Shown one piece after another: positions 55,161 to 64,000 of a stretch of DNA of 64,000 nt. The notes below the pieces were generated by a model. That model searched no databases and was not told where the DNA came from. It was given only the letters and a program-made list of their open reading frames with translations. Source of the DNA: Climacium dendroides (Eukaryota; Streptophyta; Bryopsida; Hypnales; Climaciaceae); contig CATNNA010000010.1 of the NCBI GenBank assembly GCA_950106755.1, positions 1,364,001 through 1,428,000 of the forward strand, written 5' to 3'. Made by a program: the position numbers and the translations under genes. The number at the start of each line of letters is the position of its first letter. The first letter of the stretch is position 1.

Positions 55161-55407
55161 ATAAAAACAGTATTTGCAACTTTGCATTGAAAAGTACTTA
55201 CTTAGAGGAAGATGAATGACTGAATCATAGCACAAATCATTGTATCATCGATTCAACAATGTTGTATTTGTAGGAAATTATGGATACTTGATGCTATTGG
55301 TAAATATAGAGTATGTTTAGTTTCTAGTATACTATAAGTTGCTGTAGTAGAATATCTTTATCTTTGACTCAACAATGAATCTAAGGAGTGATCTTTGTGC
55401 TTGCAGA

Positions 55408-58258
55408 ATGGATTTCCATGGGTTTGATGAGTTTGCAAATCCAGTTCCCCCATTTCCACCTGATGTTCAGGTGTGCGAAGGAATTCCTCGTGCAAAATGG
55501 ATCTCACGGTTCGTCACTCTTCGAAATGAAGATGGGGTGGACCTTACAAGGGGGGTTTGCCAGAACGTTGACCCAGAGTTAATCATTGACCAAAATGGAA
55601 AGCCTCTCGGCGATGACCGAGTTGCCATTCAAATTGCTGAGTCTCTGAACGAGGAACTCTTCTCATCTGGGAATGTTTGGTCGTTTCATTCTTGGGACAT
55701 CAAGAGAGTTTTTTTAGATGACGATGTTAGCTTATATGACCATGACCAGACCCATGTATATAACGCAGCCATGAACCCTTCAAGCAGAAGAATTCGTAAG
55801 GGGGTTCGATCGTATGAAACAACTCGTGAAAGGATTGATCCTCAGATTCCTCCCAAGAAAGAACTTCTCCTCTCTATGGAATCGATCACACTAGTGTCCA
55901 CAAAATCATGTTGTGAGAAAAATTGTGTTCAACCTTTTCAGCGTGGGCAAATCCAAACGATAAGGACTGAACTATATTCGGGTGAGGACTTCAAGGCACG
56001 TAGCAAGATACTTTTGGAGGTGCACAGGCAAATCCATAAAGACAGTGGTGGCAAAGAGTGGATTACTTTGAAAGGCAGAGAAGTGTGCTCCACTGCGTGG
56101 TGGATCATTCATGGAATTGCAAGAGCTACGTTCTATAGGTACAAAGAGAAGGCTAGAATTGGGAAGCAAGCTCAAGTGCATGGAAATGTGGGATCCAAAA
56201 AACCCCGCATTCATACTCTTCAAGCTACTGCCACGCTTCGAACTCTTATTGAGTCTGATGCCGATCGAATGCCACACAAAACAAGGACAATAGAGTCTGG
56301 AGAGAAAGTTGCAGCGATGGTTCTACCCTCCGCTTTTTGTTGGAGTGACCAATTGCCTAAAATCAATGAGTTCAATGTAGAGTTCAATTTGCAACCGATT
56401 TCTTCCAGTGGCTTGAGCAACATTCGCCGTCAGAATTTTCCTGAATTTGCTGCCAAGGCTCGTGGGGATAGTTTTGCTAGGTGTGGCTTGTGCAATGAGT
56501 ATAAGCAATTGAGGAGCACTTGTTGGAAATCAGAGTCGTTTGATAAGTATACCAACATTTTGAATACCCATGTTGCAGGTCAGAGGGCTCATAGAGAGTA
56601 CTACTATGGAAATCGGGAATTTTCCGTGAGATGCCTGGATAAAATGTTGTACATCATTCATGATAAAATGGATCACTCAAAAACGGCTTCTCTACTCTTT
56701 TCTCACAAGAACAAATCGACGAAATCCTTCATGAAAATGCCTGTTGCTATTACAAGTATGATTGCTCATGGTCATGGCGATGTACAATATGCACACTATG
56801 GTGTGGGCATTTTCCCAACAAATTCGAATCATACCATTGGATCCATTGCAAGGTTGTTGCGGGATTTGGAAGGGCTGCCTAAGAATTCATCAAGGGCGTT
56901 ATTTTTTGTTGAGGGGGGGCAATCCACATTGACAAAGGCGCTTTTAAATGGAGTAGAAAATTGCTTGGACTCCCTCCTTCCACCTCCAGAACAGCCACTT
57001 CCAACTCAACCTCTCCCACCAATATTAATATTGCAATTGGACAATGCGTCAGGGGACAACAAAAATCGATATGTTTTTGCTTTCTGCTCTCTGCTTGTAT
57101 ACAAAGGCATTTTTCGTGAGGTATACATCAACTTACTTATTGTGGGACACACTCACGAAGACATTGATGTTCTTTTTGGTTGATGGAGCTCAAGATTGAA
57201 GACAAATGACTACCCAACACTTCCAAAGCTCATGAAGTCCTTTATGGATTGTGAAACGCACCCTGTGATTCTTCATCTCATTGAAGAGCTCCCTGATTTC
57301 AAGAAATTTGTGAAGGGTTATTTGGGCACTGGTGGCGATGAATTAGGGGGGCATTCAAAAAGTCAACAATTCAAGTTTTTTATGGATTCTTCAGGATGGC
57401 CTTTGATGGAGTATAAGAATTTGTGTACTGACCCAAAGCGGTTGCCAGAGCACGGCAATGGGATTAGAATGTGGTCAGAGACTGAGGATGGTCTTCCTAA
57501 AGTACCAAGTGGTAGCCCTAAACCTTTGGCTCCAGTTCCAATGAAAGCTCTTGAAGACATAAAGAAAGGTTTGAATGGCTATGTTAGGCATTGGAACAAA
57601 GTGGCAAACAATGATCATAGAGGAGAGTACAGGCGGAAGAATGGTCCACTAGAAGAATATTGGAAAGGCATCAGATCTGCTCTAGATGCACCTCTTCAGG
57701 TGCGGGAGGCATTACTTGATGGATTTTGGCCAGCTTCAAGGATTGCCAATGATGAAACAGATCAAATGCAAAGAAATGGCACATTGTGTGAAGAAAATGT
57801 GGAGGATGCCAACTTTGTTGGACGTAAGCGTGATCATCCACGTTCTTCGTTTCGTGTTGCTTGTGATACACGCAGATTCTTTTGTTGCAGTGCGTCCTAC
57901 TGATGGTGATCCAAAACCATTTTGGCTTGCTAGGGCTATTACGGCTCTGAGCCTCGATCCAGGGCATATGCATATGATCAAAATCCAATATTGGACGCCT
58001 ACTTCGGATCGGCACATTAATATGGAGACATATGAAGGTTGGAACACCAAACAAGGGAATGTGTGGCGTGAAGATAGCGTTATACCTTCAACATGGTCAA
58101 GCACAGATTGTATCATAACAGCTTGGAAGCCATGGTTTCGTGACGGAACTAAAAATCCAAAGGTGACGGTTCCAAGCCTACAAATTCAAATCATCAAGGC
58201 ATCAGTGGCAGCCTTCACGATTGATGCAAATATCGATGGTTCTATGGTTGAAGAATGA
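55408..58258 (+). pseudogene. DUF7869-like protein, candidate transposase of the large element (one nonsense codon)
   Basis: Start ATG 55408 follows a probable acceptor (TTGTGCTTGCAG), so a noncoding 5' exon is likely. A 52-bp intron (57824-57875, GTAAGC...CGCAG) restores a single frame. The two exons total 2799 nt (933 codons) with only one stop, TGA at 57181-57183, where relatives would have FGRWS (CGA to TGA). Parts: HTH-like TAWWIIHGIARATFYRYKEK (about residue 230-250); CGLCNEYKQLRSTC; KMDHSK (Asp422); LILQLDNASGDNKN (Asp545); VGHTHEDIDVLFG (Glu584/Asp587); C-terminal FVAVRPTDGDPKPFW. QLDN and HTHEDID are, as I recall, the hallmarks of DUF7869. Their spacing would suit an RNase-H-like D-D-E core, which is inference. 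It is the most nearly intact gene of the element and therefore probably the last active one. Confidence 0.65.
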
Positions 58259-58677
58259 CTTATAGTTCATAATTATATTAGTCAAATGTCGTTTTGGTAG
58301 TTCAATTAGAGCGCTCAATGTAATTATTAACAAGTTTTGAGATGTTTACATTCATATATGTATTGGTTACTTTTATTATGGTAGTGTGCCTATGTATGAG
58401 AAATAGCTCTCTATTAATAGTAAATTTATTTATTACTATTGTGTCTCCAAGTATTGCATTCTAAATGTTTTTGGTGAATTTTTGGTAATTTATATGTTTA
58501 ATTTCATGTTAAACTTTGCTATCTTCCATGTATAGATTACTTCTTTGACATTTGAAAGTTTTGATTTGTGAGAAAAATCATATTTGACGTTTCTAGGTCT
58601 CAATTTAATGAAGAGTCTCAAATTAATGAACCCTTTTTCCACCTTACATGTATGAAAAATTAAAATGAGACTGCAAC
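58259..58677. other. Right subterminal noncoding DNA of the large element
   Basis: AT-rich 3' flank of the DUF7869-like gene. Near the end, AATTAAAATGAGACTGCAAC forms a small hairpin with the right inverted repeat. Confidence 0.5.
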
Positions 58678-58700
58678 TTGTCTCATTTTAACGAATAAGG
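58678..58700 (-). repeat. Right inverted repeat of the large element
   Basis: Reverse complement of 32975-32997 over 23 bp. Confidence 0.85.
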
Positions 58701-58740
58701 CCTTTCAAGTGTTTGGAGTATCCATTCCCTTATCTTTTTG

Positions 58741-59567
58741 TATACGGTACATGTTTGTGGGGGGGGGGGGGTTGTGGGTCCATTCTCGCTTTTCTGGAGA
58801 CTGAGAACTTACCTTGAGTAGCAGGAGTCGATTTTGTGAGTGGTTTCCGGGTGTACTAACTTGATGGGGAGATCAACCGGATGGTTCCGGCAGTAGTGTT
58901 AGTGTAGTATTGCCCGGATGCCGGTATAACTTGAGTGTAGGATACAGCCTTAGGTGAAAGGGGTATTTGAGAGGCTGCTAGCAACTCTCGTGTACGGAAG
59001 TTTTGCAAGACGTGCCCGAATTCCAAATTGCCGGAATTCCCCGTAGAACAGAGTCAAAGCCCAAGAGAGTACAAGGAAACCCACCCGGTCGATAGGAGGC
59101 TCAGTGCCCGGTTAAGGTTAGAATGTCGTTGTAGTCCTTGACCGTCCCTACGTGACCTGATCCGGTAAGCCTTCCGAATTTGTGAGGTGACGGAATAGGA
59201 GGACACTTCCGGTCCCTAAAGAGTTAGGTTAGTAGTAGTGTTAGAGATTGAAAGAGAGAGAGAAAGAGAACGTGTTTCCGGACATAGTAAGCATCCAGAC
59301 GGTGGATCTGGCCACTCGTCACCCAAACCCAGGGATCCCAGAAGGGGTACTAAACGGTTTCCGTATTTTTTCGGCACTAGTGGCCAGACCGGACCTGCAG
59401 TCCGGAGTAGTCGGACGGAGAGAAAGTGAATGCTTAGATTGGATTATCCTATAGATCTGTAAACCTCAAGTCCTCGTGGGAACGATTCCAGAGCGGTTTA
59501 CTCTAAGTGGGTCTTTGGTGTGAATTAAGGGCTAACTGGAGGAATACTAGTCCGACTAATCGCTACA
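58741..59567 (+). mobile_element. LTR-D, right segment
   Basis: Continues LTR-D after the large element. It begins TATACGGTAC (TATA-like) and has a 13-G run (58759-58771), GTCGTTGTAGT at 59125, GTGACCTG near 59152, and CGTGGGAACGATTCC near 59475. It ends CGCTACA at 59567, followed by CCAAA (59568-59572). It lacks the ORF half of the LTR, so it is not a separate 3' LTR. Confidence 0.82.
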
Positions 59568-59572
59568 CCAAA

Positions 59573-61443
59573 TATGTGACACAAGTGTGCACAGATAATG
59601 CAACAAACATACTTGGGGCATTGTAAGACATCACTCAAACATACCCGCACATTTTTGCGCAAGGCTGCATGGCACATGCACTGGATCTCATGTTGGAAGA
59701 TTGGGCCAAAATCCAAGAATTTGCCAATTTGATTGTCAGGACAAAAAGATTGCGCCAATACATTCAAAACCATCATGCGACCATGTCGGTTTTCCGTGAG
59801 TTGAGTCCGAATCTGCAACTTGTAGTGCCTAGTGAAACTCGCTTTGCTTGTAATTTCCTCATGTTGCAGCGCCTGGTGAGACTCAGAGCAGTCTTGGAGC
59901 AGTTGAATAACCACCCACGTGTTCTAAATTACTTTGATACCTTACGAAACGAACAAAATGGACCGCAGTCAGCCACCGTTGCAAGTAATGTCAGAAGCAC
60001 CATTCAAGATGTGGCCTTCTAGCAACGATGTGTGAATTACGTATACATGACTGAAGACGTATTGAAGGCTTTGCGTGTGTTTGATGGACGAGAACCAGCC
60101 ATAGGTCGGGCGTGGCTCATAATGCACAATTTGCGAGGGCACGTGTATTCTTTAAGAGAACCACCTTTCAGCTTACGTGATGACATAGCAGTCACTTTGG
60201 AAGAATCTTTCAATGAAAGGTGGGAGATGGCTTTTGAAGATACACACTATGCTGCGGCCCTTTTGAATCCATACCTCTTGGATAATGTGGCGCTCAAGGT
60301 GAATGGAATTGCTCTACGTGCATTGTACAAAGTCATCCGCAAGATGACAGATTTAGTGGGTGTGGATTTCGATGATGTGCTGGCGGAATTAACACAATTT
60401 GAGGAGGGTACTAGACCGTACAGTGCAGCTAAGACACCCAACATCCATATGATACAAATGCTTCCCCACCAATGGGGGCACAGGGTTGGAGATCGGGCTC
60501 TTTCTAAAATTGTCATGCATCTTTTATCCCTCACATGTTCCACAAGCTCTTGTGAAAGGAATTGGAGTAACTATTCCTTTGTTCACAATAAGGTCCGAAA
60601 TCTATTAGCCCCCCAAAAGATAGAGTCATTGGTATATATTTATACCAATAGCCGTGTACTTCAACAGCGACCAGGAGCCGATCCAGTTCGTTGGTATGAT
60701 GCAAATATATACTCGGAGGATTTCGATCCAGATGCGCTTGGTCCGATTCCAGTGAATGAACGCAATCGGGAATTCGACGCAATGCAAGCAGAGGAAGAAG
60801 AAGAGGTTGATGGAGAAGCCAATCTAAATCCTCAAGAGTATCCGGCAAACCCAGATCTTTGGAGGCAAGGAGCCGATCACCTCGAGGAAGCGAGGAACTA
60901 CTATGGAGATGATGACGATGGAGAGGAAGAACTCCTTTATGGTCGTTGGGGTCCTTGGGGGCCACCCATTCCACCCAATCCACGTCGCCATCCTTCACCT
61001 CTACTTCCTCAAAATGAAGGGAATGCTGAAGTCCAAGCTTCTTCGTCTTCTTTAGAGATCGACAATCCAAATGACGATAACGTCGATGATGGTATTTCCC
61101 ATAACAACAACGACGATGATGACAACCTCCCTCCAGGAAATGGCGGTAGAAATGGAAATGCCGGTGGAAATGGAAATATTGGTGGAAATGAAGATGGCGA
61201 CGAAAACAGTGGGAGGAATGCAAATCCAAATCGTGGAGGATCTTCTCACAATCGAGATGGCAATACAAGACCTATAAGAGTGAGGCCATCAACTCATGAC
61301 AGAAATGTTAGAAATGTAAGAGTAGCACGCCCTATTGCAAGAAATCAACCGGATGGTAATGTGAGAAGGCCTTTTGATCCAGAGCGTGTGGACCCTGATG
61401 ATGTTTTTGCATTTGTGGACCCTGCAGAAGACCTTCCATGTGT
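59573..61443 (+). pseudogene. hAT-family transposase, C-terminal part
   Basis: Resumes in frame with 30124 (YVTQVCTDNATNILGA). Stops at 59624 (TAA) and 60020 (TAG). GCMAHALDLMLEDW is the usual His/Ala block after the second catalytic Asp of hAT enzymes. LTCSTSSCERNWS ... HNKVRNLL ... LVYIYTN (about 60535-60660) is the hAT C-terminal dimerisation motif. It is followed by an acidic, then Gly/Asn-rich tail (GGRNGNAGGNGN) not typical of the core family. The tail is cut by LTR-F at 61444, so the true C-terminus is beyond the window. With the N-terminal part this makes a protein of over 900 residues. Confidence 0.85.
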
Positions 61444-62009
61444 TGTCGCAGTACAAGGTAAGTAAATTCCCTGTTATACTCCCGAAAACTCCTTTAAAGT
61501 ATAACTAAGTGACTCTAAAGATCGAACCCACGAAATCCTGTGAAGTATTTAGCTTCATTACACGATTTAGGCTAAGTTAGCGTATAAACTCAACTTCCGG
61601 TTTCAGGTCAATTACCGGAAAACGCTATAATATCCGGAAAACGGAGAAATAGCTTCCCACCACTACTCCGGTTCTACCAACTATCTAGTCTGGACAACAA
61701 TCACAACCCCAGGAGGCTATAATCTCCGATCCTGGTTACTCCTGTAGACTGATCTGCTTCAGTCTAACGGTACTTTTCTTGATACTACCCGGTTTAATTT
61801 ATCCTCTGTTTTACCATCAGAGGGTTTGCCCCTTGGTTTTCAGAGTGGTAGGCCCACCACTCTTTCCGTAACTTATAGTGGCTGAAGACCCACTATCCTA
61901 TCTTCTAATCTCCTACTTACTACAGATTCGGTTTGGTCCTTCACAACAATCTAGGTATTAATCTGGACTGTAGGTCACACAAAGATCCCCCCCTGTACGA
62001 TCCTTTGAT

Positions 62010-62020
62010 ACTACAACGAC
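62010..62020 (-). promoter_or_regulatory. Conserved tRNA-Asp-like block of LTR-F
   Basis: GTCGTTGTAGT on the minus strand, followed by GTGACCTA at the usual distance. Confidence 0.5.
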
Positions 62021-62499
62021 CTTGGGCACCCTCTCCTATCCGTGCGAAGTTAGGTGGTTACAAGTGAACCCATCCATTTCAACACTTACTAGAGCTATTC
62101 TGTTTACCAAATATGGCAGCAAGACCTCATAGGAGATCGAACACTCAACCGGATTTCCCACCCAGGAGTTCTAGTGCAAGTAGGGAATCCCTCCCTATCC
62201 GCCTAGCCTAACAACAGATTTCTCATCCGGAATCTCAAACTCTAGACACACTGAGGAACTGAAGTGCACTCCCAACTCTTTTACTACCTACTCACATACA
62301 CTGGAACTTGAAGACTAAAATACACCAAGGGGAGAAAATGTCAACTCTTAACTTCCCTCTTTTCTCTCCTCACTTCCGGTCATACAACAGGCGCACAAAT
62401 TCCCATGGCACACACATACAACAGCGAAGCAAAACGGAGGACACAAAGGAATTTTACAAAAGAAGACTTCTTTTCTCCCCCTCCCCTTCTTAAGGCAGG

Positions 62500-62507
62500 T
62501 TTATATA
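62500..62507 (-). promoter_or_regulatory. Second TATA box of LTR-F
   Basis: TATATAAA in TTTTGTATATAAACCTGCC (minus strand), 1.06 kb before the LTR end. Confidence 0.5.
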
Positions 62508-62659
62508 CAAAACCAAAAAAAGGAAAAAAGGAAAAAAGGAAAAAAGCGTCACGAAATCCAACTGCATTTCCCGGCTGAACTTCCGATCCTACCTACTCTT
62601 CTACCGGATCGAATCCGGTTTCGTTCTAACTCCTCTAGTATGTACAAACTTTTACTATT

Positions 62660-64000
62660 CTACAATCCTAACCCTAAGGTAGGACTCTTCGGCTCGGCTT
62701 CCATCCCCTCGAAGATTTCAGTCAAGTTCCGGTTCCGTTCTCCATCCATAGGTTTTGGAATTGGATCGGCTTGACCGGAATTGGGTGTGGATTCTAAGTC
62801 GATAGCAGATTCTAGAATGTTTGCCGGTTTAGACGTCTGTGCCGTCTTCTTCAATTTGGGGGCTTTATCCTTCCCCTCTTCAACAACTATCACATCCGGA
62901 AACAATTCCGGTAGGGAGAGCTCCGATAGAGGGACCTCCTTAGCTCCCATTAGTTTTCGACTGCTCTCTTCAATCTGGTCCACTGAAATCCGTGCCTCCT
63001 TCACCACCATTTCAACCCGCTCCGCATAGTCCGTAAGAATCCTTACTATCCTAGCACCGGACAGTCTCTTTTCCTTATGGACTTTGTCGTCGAATAGCTT
63101 GGCCTTGGTGGCGGCCGCCCCAGATACTCCAAGAATGTCCTTCACTTGCTCTGCTATCCGTCGTATTTCCTCTGCTATCTCCCTCATGGCGGCTGCATCC
63201 TCCCTCAAGCCAAAGTTTTCCGCCTTCAAGGTATCCACCTCTGTCTAAAGTTGGATTACTTCTTCCTCCTGCCTTCGATACTCGACCAGATCGGTGATAC
63301 AGTCAGCTACCTTTGCTGGTAGCTGGCTGTCTGGCGGCGCATCCACCAGTCTTCCGATCGCCTGCAGGGTCAGATGCTTTACTTCCCAATCCACCCAGAC
63401 ATTGGAAAGAATGGCAATCAAGTTATTGAATGGATCCTGTGGATCCATTTCTTCCTCCATAACAGCCTTCCGTTTCTCATCCGGAGTTGATGGGCCATGA
63501 CTTGGAGGTGTTCCTCGCCTATGGAGAGGAGTTGTCTTCTGTCGCTTGATTGGCGGCAGTACCTCTTCCTCCTCTTCTTCCGTTTCCGGATTCGAATCCG
63601 GACCTGATTCCACTTCTTCGTCTTCTTCTGATTCTCCATATTTCAGGAGAGCTCCTTGAGCCTTCTACTCCTTCTCTTCCTCGTTCGTCAAGAGCTGGTG
63701 GTTATAGTACAAGTGATACAAGTACGCACATATGGGGATAGCTCTACTCTTTCCTACCCTCCCGATGAGTTGGGTTACCAGATCAAAAATGATCCGGGCC
63801 CAATCCACGTTCCGGGTTCCGCTCAGAGAACCAAAAATGGTATTCCCTAGGGTGATTGTTACCCTCGTCGGTTTCTCCGAATGGAGGATTGGAATCAGAA
63901 ACCTTAAAAGACGGCGGTGTCAATCGTCTATGCAGTCGTCAACTGCATACCCGTCTTTAGGGTTGGGGACGCCATGGAACTTCCCTCAGATGAATTCATC
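62660..64000 (-). pseudogene. LTR-encoded coiled-coil protein (copy F, partial)
   Basis: Enters from the right window edge with NPKDGYAVDDCIDD, PTRVTITLGNTIFGSLSG, YLYHLYYNHQLLT, an acidic ESGPDSNPETEEEE run, KRQKTTPLHRRGTPPSHGP, a VWVDWEVKH block and the coiled coil (about 63240-62950), and ends near 62660. Stops visible: TGA near 63980 and 63920, TAG near 63665, TAG at 63245. B/C subfamily. Confidence 0.6.

Larger units (their letters stand above)
32958..58730. mobile_element. Large (25.8 kb) cargo-carrying TIR element
   Basis: A perfect 23-bp inverted repeat (CCTTATTCGTTAAAATGAGA + CAA) lies at 32975-32997 and, inverted, at 58678-58700. The interval is flanked by the 10-bp direct repeat TATCTTTTTG (32948-32957, 58731-58740), as a target duplication. 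LTR-D and, outside it, the hAT gene are both continuous if the interval is removed, so it is a discrete insertion. Inside: an unknown exon (37379-37885), a HAD-like gene, a methyltransferase-like gene, a DUF7869-like gene, and a palindrome family. Later insertions are LTR-C, LTR-E and a CACTA MITE; without these it is about 18.6 kb. A 10-bp duplication is near the MULE size (8-11), but no MULE transposase is seen. The DUF7869-like protein is the best candidate mobility enzyme (inference). The outermost 17 and 30 bp are only weakly inverted. Confidence 0.75.
61444..64000 (-). mobile_element. LTR-F: solo LTR-like element, truncated by window end
   Basis: The left boundary TGTCGCAGTACAAGG matches the LTR-C end TGTCGCAGCACAGAG (minus orientation). 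The expected left target copy is TGTGT (61439-61443); the other end lies outside. Contains CGTGGGTTCGATC (about 61530), TTTTACCATCAGAGGGTTTG (about 61810), GTCGTTGTAGT at 62020-62010, a TATA box at 62500-62507 and the ORF from 62660. Confidence 0.78.

Noticed and set aside
30125..59567. A single 29-kb full-length LTR retrotransposon bounded by CCAAA
   Set aside because: The right segment (58741-59567) contains only the last ~830 bp of the LTR and no ORF half, and no RT or integrase lies between. The inverted repeats at 32975/58678 and the 10-bp direct repeat explain it better as one solo LTR split by a TIR element.

Overview
The window reads as nuclear DNA of a plant-type eukaryote and consists almost entirely of transposable elements and their decayed genes. 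GT-AG introns, long AT-rich spacers, TTTAGGG-type telomere-like tracts (24866-24885, 53290-53319), CACTA-type termini, a BED/hAT transposase gene and 5-bp target-site duplications around TG...CA elements all fit a land plant or streptophyte alga. A charophyte such as Chara is my guess from overall character only; nothing was searched. I see no rRNA, intact tRNA, CRISPR or prokaryotic operon, and no reverse transcriptase or integrase.

Left part (1-15.8 kb). A decayed gene resembling plant CACTA-associated proteins (about 330-1370) is followed by two ~3.4-3.9 kb TG...CA elements, LTR-A (1983-5853) and LTR-B (8062-11494). They flank or interrupt a decayed FCP1/HAD-like gene (5957-8061, resuming at 11500). 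A GTTGCA minisatellite comes next. It is followed by a relic (14015-15787) of the same gene family as the one at 43-48 kb, split by a foldback CACTA element (14190-15422).

Middle (15.9-29 kb). A near-symmetrical unit holds a divergent pair of decayed genes, a protein-kinase-like gene (minus, 17785-19419) and a coiled-coil/RING gene (plus, 19921-22219). They share a two-TATA promoter filled with GC-rich 'TCCRCGCCCTGA' repeats. The same repeats recur at 15958-16090, 24150-24790 and 28140-28965; the last array lies upstream of a hAT transposase gene. Two ~2 kb direct duplicates (22660-24790 and 26600-28965) differ by one 227-bp CACTA MITE, so the empty site is visible.

Right part (29.2-64 kb) is a nested stack. 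The hAT gene (29234-30124, resuming at 59573) is split by solo LTR-D (target duplication CCAAA). LTR-D is split by a ~25.8 kb element (32958-58730) with a 23-bp perfect inverted repeat near each end and a 10-bp target duplication. That large element carries a DUF7869-like gene with a possible D/D/E acidic triad (55408-58258), a degenerate methyltransferase-like gene with a ParB-like N-terminal motif (42998-47752), an FCP1/HAD-like gene (38158-38961 plus 42474-42504) and an unknown exon. It also carries many copies of a TTATCGTCGAGTCGACGATAA-type palindrome. It was itself invaded by LTR-C (33606-37033), LTR-E (38962-42473) and small MITEs. LTR-F (from 61444 past the window end) interrupts the hAT 3' end.

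The two most interesting features are the large cargo-carrying TIR element and the LTR family. In that family every LTR encodes its own ~500-650 aa coiled-coil protein and keeps two short, strictly conserved noncoding blocks. Nearly every gene carries a few stop codons, many explained by CAG-to-TAG or CGA-to-TGA changes, as expected for silenced, methylated repeats.
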